Of a stretch of DNA of 64,000 bases, positions 17,036-26,369 are shown one piece after another (the stretch's first letter is position 1; each line of letters opens with the position of its first letter). The notes beneath the pieces are model-generated. The model worked only from the letters and a program-made list of their open reading frames with translations. It was not told where the DNA came from and searched no databases. Source of the DNA: Cryobacterium sp. PAMC25264. GTDB lineage: Bacteria > Actinomycetota > Actinomycetes > Actinomycetales > Microbacteriaceae. The position numbers and the translations under genes were made by a program. Location of the stretch: assembly GCF_019443325.1 (NCBI RefSeq), contig NZ_CP080383.1:434001-498000 (forward strand), given 5' to 3'.

Positions 17036-18075
17036 CCCTCACCCCCGATCGTGTGAACCAGGGGCAGCCGGGTGCGCAGCCCGGCGTCGACCTGATGACC
17101 AGCGAGGAAGCCAGCCAGTTCGCCACCCTCTTCGACAGGCTGGTGCGCGGCGTCGAGGAGGTCGTGCTGGGCAAGCAGCACGTGATCCGGCTCGCGTTCA
17201 CCACATTGTTCAGCGGCGGGCACCTGCTGCTGGAGGACGTGCCTGGCACCGGAAAGACCTCGCTGGCCCGCGCCGTGGCACAGAGCGTGCGCGGCACCAG
17301 CAGCCGGGTGCAGTTCACCCCTGACCTGCTACCCGGTGACATCACCGGGGTGAGCATCTTCGACCAGCGCACGGCCACCTTCGAATTCCACCGCGGGCCG
17401 GTGTTCGCCAACATCGTGCTCGCCGACGAGATCAACCGGGCGAGCCCGAAGACGCAGTCCGCGCTCCTCGAGGTGATGGAGGAGGGCCAGGTCACGGCAG
17501 ACGGGATCACCCATCGGCTGAGCGGCCCGTTCATGGTCATCGCCACCCAGAACCCGATCGAGCAGGCCGGCACCTACCGGCTGCCCGAGGCGCAGCTGGA
17601 CCGGTTCCTGATGAAGACCTCGATCGGCTACCCCGACCACGCCGCCACCGTGCGGATCCTCGAGGGCGCCAGCCGGGCCGTCGGCGATGCCCAGGTGGCG
17701 CCGGTGCTCTCGGCCGAGTCGGTCGTGGAGGTCGCCGCCCTGGCCCGCACCGTGTTCGTCGACGCGACCATCAACGACTACGTCTCCCGCCTCGTCGACG
17801 CCACCCGCTCCAGCCCGGAGGTGCGCCTGGGCGCCAGCGTGCGCGGCGCGCTCGCCCTCGTGCGCACGGCCAAGACCTACGCCGCCTCACAGGGCCGGCA
17901 CTACGTGGTGCCCGACGATGTGAAGTCGCTCGCCGAACCCGTGCTGGCCCACCGGATGCTGTTGGACGCCGAGGCCGAATTCGACGGGGTCACCGCCTCG
18001 AGCGTGATCGGCCGGATCCTGGTGGAGACCCCTCCGCCGCGGAGCGCCGAGGAGCGGCGGGCGGATGCGCTCTAA
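17032..18075 (+). CDS. MoxR-family AAA+ ATPase
   Basis: The 347-residue ATPase has Walker A in EDVPGTGKTSLARA, Walker B in NIVLADEINRASPKTQ, sensor-1 ATQNPIEQAGTYRLPEAQ, and the MoxR C-terminal helical lid. MoxR ATPases act as chaperones that assemble or activate extracytoplasmic complexes, usually with a DUF58/VWA-type partner encoded next door, as here. The start overlaps the giant surface-protein stop by ATGA and the gene overlaps the DUF58 gene by 11 bp. An open frame continues upstream to 16708 but lies inside the previous gene. Confidence 0.94.
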   Translation: MTLTPDRVNQGQPGAQPGVDLMTSEEASQFATLFDRLVRGVEEVVLGKQHVIRLAFTTLFSGGHLLLEDVPGTGKTSLARAVAQSVRGTSSRVQFTPDLLPGDITGVSIFDQRTATFEFHRGPVFANIVLADEINRASPKTQSALLEVMEEGQVTADGITHRLSGPFMVIATQNPIEQAGTYRLPEAQLDRFLMKTSIGYPDHAATVRILEGASRAVGDAQVAPVLSAESVVEVAALARTVFVDATINDYVSRLVDATRSSPEVRLGASVRGALALVRTAKTYAASQGRHYVVPDDVKSLAEPVLAHRMLLDAEAEFDGVTASSVIGRILVETPPPRSAEERRADAL

Positions 18076-19237
18076 CCTCCGGATGCTCCGCGCGGTCACG
18101 CCGCTCGGCTGGGCCGTCGCCTGCTGTGCGCTCGCGGCGCTCGCGGCCGGATACACCCTGGGCTGGGCCGAGCTCGTGACGATCGGCTGGGCGGCCGCCG
18201 TTCTGGTGGCCGTCGCCCTGGCGTACCTGTTCGGCGGCACGAGCCACCGGATCTCGCTGAGCCTGCCCGTCGACAGGGTCGTCGCCGGGGAACGGGTGCC
18301 CGGCCAGGTGGACGTGCAGAACCCGACCGGCCGGCGGCTGGGCGCCGTGACCGTGCAGGTGCCCGTTGGCGCCGGGGGAGTGGCCGAGTTCCCGGTGCCG
18401 TCGCTGGCGGCGCACGCCGCCCTCGACGAGGTCTTCGTCGTGCCGGCCGAACACCGCGGCATCATCCCGATCGGCCCCGTGCACACCGTACGCGGCGACC
18501 CCGTTGGCCTGGTGCGGCGCGAGAGTGTGCTCGCCCAACGCATCGACCTGTACGTGCACCCGCGCACCATCGCCATCCCCAGCATGAGCCAGGGCTTCGT
18601 GCGCGACCTGGAGGGCACCCCGACCCGCGACCTCACCTCGAGCGACATCGCGTTCCACGCGCTGCGCGAATACCAGCCCGGCGACGACAGGCGCAGCATC
18701 CACTGGAAGAGCACCGCACGGACCGGGCGGTTCATGGTGCGCCAGTACGAACAGACCCGGCGCAGCCATCTGCTCGTGGTCTTCAGCCTGGCCCCGGCCG
18801 ATTACGCCGGCGACGAGGAGTTCGAACTGGCCGTGAGCGTGGCCGGGTCGTTGGGCGTGCGGGCGATCCGTGACGCGCGCACCGTGTCGGTCCTGGTGAG
18901 CAGCGGACCGCTGGCCACGGTGACACCCACGCGGCTGCTCGACGGCCTGAGCGGCGTGGACCTGGCCCCCGCAGCCGCGAGCCTGCGTACCCTGGCCCGT
19001 CAGGCCGCCCGGTCGGTGGCCGGGCTGTCCGTGGTCTTCCTCGTCTGCGGCTCGTCGACCCCGCTGGCTGTGCTGCGCGCCGCGGCCGCCGGCTTCCCGC
19101 TGGGCGTCGAGGTCGTCGCCGTTGTCTGCGACCCGGGAGCCCGGCCGGGGCTCGTCCGATCCGGCAACCTGAGCCTGGTCACCATCGGCTTCCTCGATGA
19201 CCTCAAACAGAGCCTGGCCAGGGGAGCCGCGGCATGA
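18065..19237 (+). CDS. DUF58-domain membrane protein
   Basis: This 390-residue protein has two N-terminal membrane helices (about residues 12-55), a beta-rich region, and the DUF58 motif REYQPGDDRRSIHWKSTART, followed by a VWA-like C-terminal half. MoxR-DUF58-transglutaminase triads are common in bacteria and are thought to act in envelope maturation; the precise task is not known. It overlaps the MoxR gene by 11 bp and the transglutaminase-fold gene by 4 bp, so the three should be made together. No degeneracy is obvious in the DUF58 core. Confidence 0.92.
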   Translation: MRSNLRMLRAVTPLGWAVACCALAALAAGYTLGWAELVTIGWAAAVLVAVALAYLFGGTSHRISLSLPVDRVVAGERVPGQVDVQNPTGRRLGAVTVQVPVGAGGVAEFPVPSLAAHAALDEVFVVPAEHRGIIPIGPVHTVRGDPVGLVRRESVLAQRIDLYVHPRTIAIPSMSQGFVRDLEGTPTRDLTSSDIAFHALREYQPGDDRRSIHWKSTARTGRFMVRQYEQTRRSHLLVVFSLAPADYAGDEEFELAVSVAGSLGVRAIRDARTVSVLVSSGPLATVTPTRLLDGLSGVDLAPAAASLRTLARQAARSVAGLSVVFLVCGSSTPLAVLRAAAAGFPLGVEVVAVVCDPGARPGLVRSGNLSLVTIGFLDDLKQSLARGAAA

Positions 19238-21576
19238 CCGCGCACGGCACCCGCTGGATCCTGGGCAACACCGCGGCCATGCTCGCCGCCACAGCCGTGG
19301 CGGCCACCGCCCTGTGGCCGGTGTACCAGAGCACGGCGTTCGTGCAGCTGGTCGCCGTGGCCGCCGTGCTCGGCTGCGGCATCGCTATCGCCGGCAGGGT
19401 GTGGCGCTGGCCGGCCTGGCTCGTCGCCGCGGCGACCGTGACCGGCTACCTCCTCGTCGGGGTGCCCCTGGCCGTTCCCGGCCGCGCACTGTTCGGTGTG
19501 CTGCCGACCCCCGCCGGCCTCGCCGACCTGGTGCCGGCCACCGCGCTCAGCTGGAAACAGCTGGTCACCATCGTGCTGCCGGTCGGCTCCTATCAGGCCC
19601 TGCTGGTGCCCGCCCTGATCCTGGTGCTGGGCAGCACCGTCATCGGGCTCACCGTGGCGCTGCGCAGCCGGGCCGCCGAGACCGCCCTGCTGGCGCCCGC
19701 TCTGCTCTTCGTGGCCGGCATCATCCTGGGCCCTGGCACGACCGAGTCACCGGGACTCCGCGGGCTGGCCCTGTTCACCGTGCTGGTGCTCTGGTTGCTC
19801 TGGCTGGGCCACGAACGACGGCGGCACCGGCTGACGGTCAGCGGCGGCCGTGCCCGGCCGGTCGGTGCCCGTCGCCCGGCCGCCCTCAGGGTCGCCGCGC
19901 TCACGACGCTGTCGCTCCTGGTGGCCGTCGGCGCCGGTTCGCTCGCTTCAGCCGCCCTGCCGCCGACGGCGACCAGGGACGTGCTGCGCACCCGGGTGCA
20001 GGCCCCGTTCGACGTGCGCGCCTACCCGAGCCCACTCACCGGTTTCCGCGGCTACCTGGCGGCCGACCGGGCCGACGCCGTGTTGTTCGAGGTGTCCGGT
20101 CTGCCCGAAGGCGGACGCATCCGGCTGGCCACCCTCGACGACTACGACGGGGTGGTCTACGCCGTGGGCAGCGCGGATGCGGCGTCCGGTACCGCCGATT
20201 CGGGCACCTTCACCCGGCTGCCGTACCGCCTCGACCAGAGCGCCGTCGCCGGTGACGAGGTCACTCTCACGGTGACGGTCCAGGACTACTCGGGAGTGTG
20301 GGTCCCCGGAGCCGGCGCGCTGGAGCGCATCCGGTTCACCGGCCCGGCGGCGTCTGGGCTGCAGGACTCGTTCGTCTACAACGACCTTGGCGGCACCGCC
20401 GCCGTGATCGCAGGCCTCGGACGCGGCGATGGCTACACCAGTACGTCGATCGTGCCGCCTGCCGCCGGCGACCTCGCCGACGTCCTGCCCGGCACGGCGG
20501 TGCTGCCGCCCATCGGGGTGCTGCCCGACGGGCTCGACGAGACCCTCGCCGGGTACCAGCGCCCCGGTGACAGTGCGGGCGAGCGGCTGCAGGCCATGCT
20601 CGACGGGCTGGCCGCGGACGGGTACGTCAGCAGCGGGGCCGCCGGGGAACCGGCCAGCCGCTCCGGCCACGGCGCCGACCGGATCAGCGAGCTCCTCGAC
20701 GACCAGCCCATGCTCGGCGACGCCGAGCAGTACGCGGTGACGGCCGCGCTGATGGCCAGGCAGATCGGCTTTCCCGCCCGGGTGGTGCTGGGCTTCGCCC
20801 CCGGCGGCGACGGCGGCCCCACGGCCGTGACCGGGGCCGACGTGTCGGCCTGGATCGAGGTGCAGACGCTCGCCGACGGCTGGGTGAGCCTTGACCCCAC
20901 CCCGCCCGTGCGGGACATCCCGCAGAGCCAGCCGGAGGACCCCACCCAGGTGGCCCGCCCGCAGACCGTGCTGCCACCGGCGGTTCCGGACGCGGCCGAC
21001 CAGATCGACCCGGCCCCGCCGGAGAGCAGCACGGCGGACGACCCGGCCGCCCCTGATCCGTTCTGGGGTGTCGTGCGCCTCGTGGTCGCCGTCGTCGGAT
21101 GGTCGGCGCTCGGCCTGCTCGTGCTCGCCGCACCGTTCCTGGCCGTGATCCTGGCCAAGTGGCGTCGGCGCCGGCGCCGACGGCTGGCCCCAGGGGCGGT
21201 CGATCGGGCCGTGGGCGGTTGGCGGGAATTCGCCGACACCGCCACCGACTACCGCATCGACGTGCCGGGCCAGGCGACACGCGCCGAACTGGCCCGGTCC
21301 GTGGGCGGTGTGCGCGCCGCGTGGCTGGCGGCGGAGGTGGACCGGGCGGTCTTCGCGCCCGACGGGGCCGCGCAGGCCGACGGCGACGCGGTCTGGGTGT
21401 CGGTGCGGGAACTGCGTACCAGCCTGGGCGCGGGGCGCACCCGCCGTGAGCGGCTGCGGGCGGCTGTCTCGGTGCGCTCGTTCGGTCGCTACGCTAAGAG
21501 GACGACCGCGCGGGAGGGTCGACGCAGGCGCCGGCCGGGGGGAACCGGCGCGAGCACGAAGGGAACGGGCACGTGA
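19234..21576 (+). CDS. Transglutaminase-fold (TgpA-like) membrane protein lacking catalytic Cys and His
   Basis: The 780-residue protein has a block of N-terminal membrane helices (about residues 10-225), an outside region with a transglutaminase-like domain (about 480-565), a further membrane helix near 615-640 and a cytosolic tail. The family motif GDCEQYA reads GDAEQYA here: residue 497 is Ala (GCC at 20722-20724). The usual DAHAWvE motif reads ADVSAWIE, with Ser538 (TCG at 20845) in place of the catalytic His, while the Asp (D554 in SLDPTPP) is kept. The fold is otherwise well preserved (ARQIGFPARVVLGF), so this appears to be a pseudoenzyme used for binding. Its GTG-linked overlap with the next gene is four bases. 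Confidence 0.9.
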   Translation: MTAHGTRWILGNTAAMLAATAVAATALWPVYQSTAFVQLVAVAAVLGCGIAIAGRVWRWPAWLVAAATVTGYLLVGVPLAVPGRALFGVLPTPAGLADLVPATALSWKQLVTIVLPVGSYQALLVPALILVLGSTVIGLTVALRSRAAETALLAPALLFVAGIILGPGTTESPGLRGLALFTVLVLWLLWLGHERRRHRLTVSGGRARPVGARRPAALRVAALTTLSLLVAVGAGSLASAALPPTATRDVLRTRVQAPFDVRAYPSPLTGFRGYLAADRADAVLFEVSGLPEGGRIRLATLDDYDGVVYAVGSADAASGTADSGTFTRLPYRLDQSAVAGDEVTLTVTVQDYSGVWVPGAGALERIRFTGPAASGLQDSFVYNDLGGTAAVIAGLGRGDGYTSTSIVPPAAGDLADVLPGTAVLPPIGVLPDGLDETLAGYQRPGDSAGERLQAMLDGLAADGYVSSGAAGEPASRSGHGADRISELLDDQPMLGDAEQYAVTAALMARQIGFPARVVLGFAPGGDGGPTAVTGADVSAWIEVQTLADGWVSLDPTPPVRDIPQSQPEDPTQVARPQTVLPPAVPDAADQIDPAPPESSTADDPAAPDPFWGVVRLVVAVVGWSALGLLVLAAPFLAVILAKWRRRRRRRLAPGAVDRAVGGWREFADTATDYRIDVPGQATRAELARSVGGVRAAWLAAEVDRAVFAPDGAAQADGDAVWVSVRELRTSLGAGRTRRERLRAAVSVRSFGRYAKRTTAREGRRRRRPGGTGASTKGTGT

Positions 21577-22166
21577 ACTGCCAGATTTGCAGTGCGCACC
21601 TGCCGGAGGGCGCCATGTTCTGCGGCGGCTGCGGGAGTTCGACCACGGCCACCCCGCTGACCCGCAAGCGCGCCGACCCCCGACCCAACGACACCACCAT
21701 CATCCAACCGGTGGCGCCGCGGTCCACGGTGATCTCGGTTCCGCTCTGGCCGGCCGGCAGCCTGCAGGCCGGCACGGCTTCAGCCCCGGCCTCAACGGAT
21801 GCTGCTCCGGACCGTGCAGGCACGCCGGCACCCGTCGTCGCTGAGCGGTACACCTTGCAGTTCAGCACGGGCGAGACCGTATCGGTGCGCGGCACGGGCC
21901 TGATCGGCCGCCGGCCGCTGCCGCAGCCCACCGAACGATTCGATCACCTCATCCAGATCACCGACCTCGGCATGTCGGTGTCCAAGAGTCACCTGGAATT
22001 CGGTCAGCACGCCGGCGAGTTCTGGATCAACGACAGGTTCTCCGGCAACGGCACGGTCGTGCGCCGGGCGCCGGCCCCCGCGCTGCGCTGCGAACCCGGC
22101 CGCCGGTACCTTGTCGGGCGTGGGTCCCGGGTGGAGATCGGCGACCAGTTCTTCATGGTGCTCTGA
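21573..22166 (+). CDS. Zinc-ribbon FHA-domain protein
   Basis: This 197-residue protein begins with a zinc ribbon (CQIC at residues 3-6 and CGGC at 17-20). A low-complexity linker follows, then a C-terminal FHA domain (about residues 90-195) with SKSHLEF and a variant SGNGTVV in place of STNGT. It is a second phosphothreonine reader in the cluster. Similar GarA- or Rv1747-like readers feed kinase signals to transport ATPases, so a link to the following EccC-like protein is plausible. The start is GTG overlapping the previous stop (GTGA). The gap to the EccC-like gene is 97 bp with no other open frame. Confidence 0.88.
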   Translation: MNCQICSAHLPEGAMFCGGCGSSTTATPLTRKRADPRPNDTTIIQPVAPRSTVISVPLWPAGSLQAGTASAPASTDAAPDRAGTPAPVVAERYTLQFSTGETVSVRGTGLIGRRPLPQPTERFDHLIQITDLGMSVSKSHLEFGQHAGEFWINDRFSGNGTVVRRAPAPALRCEPGRRYLVGRGSRVEIGDQFFMVL

Positions 22167-22263
22167 CCGACGACGGGTCCTCCACAGCCCGCTGACGACG
22201 GAAGTTCTTCACCGGTCTCCGGCCCGGCCGCGCACGGGAGCGCCGTCCGGCTTCGCTGGAGCC

Positions 22264-25245
22264 ATGGCCACCGACTCCCCGCAGCTCCCGCCGGCCGACC
22301 CGATCCGGTTGCCGAACCGGCCGACGGCGCCCGACCGGGCCGCATTCCCCCTCATCGCCTGCGTGGCGCCGCTGATCGCCGCGGGTCTGATCTGGTGGAT
22401 CACCGGATCGGCGCTGGTGCTGGTCTTCGCCGTGCTCAGCCCGGTGATCGCCGTGGCCGGGCTGCTCGACGGGCGACGGTCCACTGCTCGTCGCCGACGC
22501 CGGGACGCCGCTGACTATGCGGCCGCGATGACCGACGCTGCGGATGCCGTGGACCGGGCCCTCGAGAGGTTGCGTGACGCCGCCTGGCGCCAGGCGCCCT
22601 CCGTGCAGACCATGCTCGAACGACCGGACGAGCCGGGCCGCTGGGCCGACCCGGCCGCAGCATCCGTCGTTCTCGGCGCCGGCACGGTGCCCAGCGGCCT
22701 GCGCCTGGAGGGTGCCGGTGACGCCGCCGAGCACCGGGAGCTGCGGGCCCGCGCCGCCGGGCTCGAAGGGGCACCGATCGTGGTCGATCCGGCCGGCGGC
22801 ATCGGGCTGATCGGGCCTGGGCTGCTGCTGCGGGCGCTCGCGCGGAGCCTGGTGGTGCAGTTGACCGGGCAGCTCAGCCCCCGCAGCCTGGGCCTGCGGC
22901 TGCCGGACGAACCGGACTGGGCGTGGGCGGCCCGCCTTCCGCACCACCGTGCCGAGTCCCCGGCGCAGTGGCTCACGGTGCTCGACGCCGATCAGGCGTC
23001 CCGGCCGCCGCACCGGCCAGCGGACGGCCCCTGGATCGCGTTGGCCGGAACCGGAGCGGGCCTGCCGCCGGGGTGCGCCACCGTCGTGCGGGTGTACGGG
23101 CCCGTCGGAGCGGAGATCGTGCGCCTGGCGGGCCGCCCGGCTGCCGTGCCCGTGGCGCCCGTGCTGGTGGCCGAGAGTCAGGTGGCGGGGCTGGGGGAGT
23201 CGCTCGGCCGTGCGGCAGAGGCGGCCGGCCTGGGGAGACACACCGGCACCCTGCCCGACACGGTCTCCTTCGCCGCTCTCGCCGCGCTCGGTGCTGCGAC
23301 GGGCGCAGGCGCTTCCAGCATCCGCGCGGCCGGGCCCGTGACGGAGCTGAGCTGCACGGTGGGCCTGGGCGAGCACGGACCCCTCGTCCTCGACCTGGTG
23401 TGCGACGGCCCGCACGCCCTCGTGGGCGGCACGACCGGCAGCGGTAAGAGCGAACTGCTGGTGACGTGGGTGGCGGCCCTGGCCGCCCGGTATGACCCCG
23501 GCCAGGTCACCTTCCTGCTCGTCGACTTCAAGGGCGGCGCGGCCTTCGACCTGCTCCGCGCCCTGCCGCACTGCGTGGGTCTGATCACCGATCTCGACGA
23601 GCGGGAGGCGCACCGTGCCCTGGCGAGCCTGGCGGCCGAACTGCGGCACCGGGAGCGCGTGCTGCGGGACGCCGGAGCCCGCGACATAACCGACCTGCCC
23701 AGCGCGGCCCTCGCGCGGCTCGTGATCGTCGTGGACGAGTTCGCGACCATGCTGGCCGCGTTCCCGGCCCTGCACGCCGTGTTCGTCGATATCGCCGCCC
23801 GCGGGCGCTCCCTCGGGGTGCACCTGGTGCTCTGCACGCAGCGGCCGGCCGGCGTGCTGAGGGACGCGCTCCTGGCCAATTGCAGCCTGCGGATCTCGCT
23901 GCGGGTGAACAACCGGGCCGACAGTCAGGCCGTGCTCGGTTCGGATGCCGCAGCCCTGATCGACGCCGCCCGCCCCGGCCGGTGCGCTCTTGTGCGCGGG
24001 TCCACGCCGGTCGAGACCGCGCAGGTGGCCTCGACGGGTGACGCCGACATTCGGCAGATCGCGAACGATCGGCCGGCCGGGCCGAACCTGCCGCGACGCC
24101 CCTGGCTGGACCCGCTCCCGCACCGGGTGACCCGGGCGCAGCTGGCCGCGATGGGAGCCGCGCCGCATGGACTGCTGCTCGGCCTTCTCGACGAGCCGGA
24201 GCGCCAGCGCTACCGGGTGGCCGGTTACGACCCCGGCGTCGACGGCAACCTGCTGGTGGTCGGCGGTGCTCGCACCGGCAAGTCCACGCTGCTGGCCGCG
24301 CTCACCGAGCAGGCGCCGTGCGCGGTGCGGCTGGTGCCCGCCGACGTCGAGGGCACCTGGGATGCGCTGGTGTGGGCCCGCGCCGAACTGGACGGCGTCG
24401 TTCAAACGGACCGCGCGACCGGCGCTCACCGGCAGGAGAGCGCGCCGGAGAGCCGGCTGCTGCTGATCGACGACCTGGACGCCGTGCTGGCGCGCTGGGG
24501 TGACGAACACCGGGCCGCCGCCGTCGACCTCGTCACCGGTCTTCTGCGGGACGGCGGGCCGAGCGGGTTGCGGCTGGTCATCACCGTTCAGCGGCTCACC
24601 GGCGCCCTGCAGGTGCTGCCCGCCCTGTGTCAGAGCCGGCTGGTGCTGCGGCTGCCTGGCGTGCACGAGCACCAGGCCGCGGGGGAGCCGGCGGCCAGCT
24701 ACGACGCAACCCTGCCGGCCGGCGGCGGCCGCTGGCGGGGCGGGCGCATCCAGCTGCCGCAGCCGGAGCCGGCCGGTGACGGCGCGGCGAGCCCGGTGCG
24801 GCGGCACGACGGTGTGCCCTCCGCCTCGGCCGTGATGTCGACGTCGGATGCGGCGGGTCCGGCGGGGGTGTGGGCTGTGCTGCTCGTGGTCGCCGGTTCG
24901 GTCGCCCGGTCGGCGGCGGCGTTCCAGGCGGATGGCCAGGCCGGCTCCCGCCACGTGGTCGAGCTGGCGGCCGGGCCCGTCACCGGGACGCCAGGTGGCC
25001 GGATAGAGGTGTCCACGGTAGCCGCGGGCACCGTGCTGGTGGCCGACGCCGATACCTGGCAGGCGAACTGGTCCCTGCTCGCCGGGCTGCGCGGAGCAGC
25101 ACCGCTGGTTTTCGACGGCACTACCCTCGCCGATTACCGCCTGCTGACACGTCGGCGCGACCTACCGCCGCCGTTGGCGCCGGGCCGCTCGCGGGGCTGG
25201 CTCGTCGAGCCGGACGGCACCGTCCGGCGGGTGACGCTGCCCTAG
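22264..25245 (+). CDS. FtsK/SpoIIIE-type membrane ATPase, EccC/EssC-like
   Basis: The 993-residue protein has two closely spaced N-terminal membrane helices (about residues 25-65), like EccC/EssC of type VII secretion. The first ATPase is intact: Walker A GGTTGSGKS (388-396) and Walker B VIVVDEFA (D491, E492), with the EssC-like segments VDFKGGAAFDLL and GLITDLDEREA. The second ATPase has Walker A GGARTGKS (667-674) and Walker B LLIDDLD, with Asp instead of the usual Glu. A short third region (about 860-993) has no P-loop. No WXG100 substrate, EccB, EccD or mycosin is in the window. The start is the ATG at 22264 with a GGAG site; the frame is open further upstream without coding character. 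It overlaps the convergent ald stop. Confidence 0.9.
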   Translation: MATDSPQLPPADPIRLPNRPTAPDRAAFPLIACVAPLIAAGLIWWITGSALVLVFAVLSPVIAVAGLLDGRRSTARRRRRDAADYAAAMTDAADAVDRALERLRDAAWRQAPSVQTMLERPDEPGRWADPAAASVVLGAGTVPSGLRLEGAGDAAEHRELRARAAGLEGAPIVVDPAGGIGLIGPGLLLRALARSLVVQLTGQLSPRSLGLRLPDEPDWAWAARLPHHRAESPAQWLTVLDADQASRPPHRPADGPWIALAGTGAGLPPGCATVVRVYGPVGAEIVRLAGRPAAVPVAPVLVAESQVAGLGESLGRAAEAAGLGRHTGTLPDTVSFAALAALGAATGAGASSIRAAGPVTELSCTVGLGEHGPLVLDLVCDGPHALVGGTTGSGKSELLVTWVAALAARYDPGQVTFLLVDFKGGAAFDLLRALPHCVGLITDLDEREAHRALASLAAELRHRERVLRDAGARDITDLPSAALARLVIVVDEFATMLAAFPALHAVFVDIAARGRSLGVHLVLCTQRPAGVLRDALLANCSLRISLRVNNRADSQAVLGSDAAALIDAARPGRCALVRGSTPVETAQVASTGDADIRQIANDRPAGPNLPRRPWLDPLPHRVTRAQLAAMGAAPHGLLLGLLDEPERQRYRVAGYDPGVDGNLLVVGGARTGKSTLLAALTEQAPCAVRLVPADVEGTWDALVWARAELDGVVQTDRATGAHRQESAPESRLLLIDDLDAVLARWGDEHRAAAVDLVTGLLRDGGPSGLRLVITVQRLTGALQVLPALCQSRLVLRLPGVHEHQAAGEPAASYDATLPAGGGRWRGGRIQLPQPEPAGDGAASPVRRHDGVPSASAVMSTSDAAGPAGVWAVLLVVAGSVARSAAAFQADGQAGSRHVVELAAGPVTGTPGGRIEVSTVAAGTVLVADADTWQANWSLLAGLRGAAPLVFDGTTLADYRLLTRRRDLPPPLAPGRSRGWLVEPDGTVRRVTLP

Positions 25246-26369
25246 CCGGCCGGGGCGGCGAGCACCTCGGCCAGGGGTGTGAGCGGCAGGGCGTGTGCCG
25301 TGGCGACCGGGGCGCTGGTGAGCACCCCGCCGAAGGTGTTCAGCCCCAGCGCCAGCGCCGCGTCGGCGCGCAACGCATCCGCCCACCCCCGGTTAGCGAT
25401 GGCACGCACATAGGGCAGAGTCGCGTTGGTCAGCGCATACGTCGACGTGCTCGGCACGGCGCCCGGCATGTTGGCCACGCAGTAGAACAGCGAACCGTGC
25501 ACCGTGAAAGTGGGCTCGGTGTGCGTGGTGGGGTGGGTGTCGGCGAAGCAGCCGCCCTGGTCCACCGCGATGTCCACGAGCACGCTTCCGGGCTTCATAC
25601 GCGACACCAGCTCGTTGCTCACGAGTTTGGGCGCCCGGGCACCGGGAATGAGGACCGACCCGATCACCAGATCGGACTGCAGCAGCGCGGTCTCGATCTC
25701 GAAGGCATTCGACGCGATGGTCTTCACCCGGCCGTAATGCAGGATGTCCAGCTCGCGCAACCGGAAGAGATTGGTGTCGAGGACCGTGACCTCCGCGCCC
25801 AGCCCGATCGCCACCTGCATCGCGGCGGTTCCGGCGACACCGCCGCCCAGGACCGTGACCCGGGCCGGATGCGTGCCGGGCACGCCGGGCACCAGCAGAC
25901 CGGGGCCACCATTGGGCTTGAGCATGGCGTTGGCCCCGACGATGGGCGCCAGACGTCCGGCGACCTCGCTCATGGGCGCCAGCAGGGGCAGCGCCCGGGT
26001 CGGCAGCTGCACGGTTTCGTATGCGATGGCGGTGACTCCAGCGTCGAGCAGCGCCCGGGTGAGGCCCGCCTCGGCGGCCAGATGGAGATAGGTGAAGAGC
26101 ACCAGGTCGGCCCGGAAGTACCCGTATTCGCTGGGCACCGGCTCCTTCACCTTGAGTAGCAGCTCGGCCGCCGACCAGGTGGAGACGGCATCGGGCAGGA
26201 TCGTGGCGCCGGCCGCTGAGAACTGGTCGTCGGTGATCGACGACCCCAGGCCTGCGCCGGTTTCGATCAACACCTCATGGCCGTGCAGCACCAGGTCGTG
26301 CACCCCGGCGGGCGTGATCGCCACCCGGAACTCGTTGTCCTTGATCTCTTTCGGTACACAAATCCGCAT
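25242..26369 (-). CDS. ald: Alanine dehydrogenase
   Basis: This 375-residue enzyme catalyses NAD-linked interconversion of L-alanine and pyruvate plus ammonia. The family signatures are complete: MRICVPKEIKDNEFRVAITP at the N-terminus, VKEPVPSEY with the substrate lysine, MSEVAGRLAP, the Rossmann motif VLGGGVAGTAA, and DIAVDQGGCF. A strong ribosome site (AAGGAG, seven bases upstream) supports the ATG at 26369. It is divergent from the polyamine importer operon. Alanine made by the class III aminotransferases from pyruvate could be recycled by this enzyme, which is my inference from gene proximity. Confidence 0.96.
   Translation of the reverse strand: MRICVPKEIKDNEFRVAITPAGVHDLVLHGHEVLIETGAGLGSSITDDQFSAAGATILPDAVSTWSAAELLLKVKEPVPSEYGYFRADLVLFTYLHLAAEAGLTRALLDAGVTAIAYETVQLPTRALPLLAPMSEVAGRLAPIVGANAMLKPNGGPGLLVPGVPGTHPARVTVLGGGVAGTAAMQVAIGLGAEVTVLDTNLFRLRELDILHYGRVKTIASNAFEIETALLQSDLVIGSVLIPGARAPKLVSNELVSRMKPGSVLVDIAVDQGGCFADTHPTTHTEPTFTVHGSLFYCVANMPGAVPSTSTYALTNATLPYVRAIANRGWADALRADAALALGLNTFGGVLTSAPVATAHALPLTPLAEVLAAPAG

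Noticed and set aside
22111..22263. Upstream extension of the EccC-like protein
   Set aside because: The extra 51 residues overlap the FHA gene in another frame, are Ser/Arg-rich, and lack a start signal; the ATG at 22264 has GGAG before it.
22167..22263. Hidden WXG100 gene near the EccC-like ATPase
   Set aside because: The 97-bp gap is too short and no WxG-type small helical frame is present there or in the other gaps of the cluster.
22153..24954. 933-residue minus-strand open frame opposite the EccC-like gene
   Set aside because: The composition is GC-driven and there are no domains; the plus strand encodes complete ATPase motifs.
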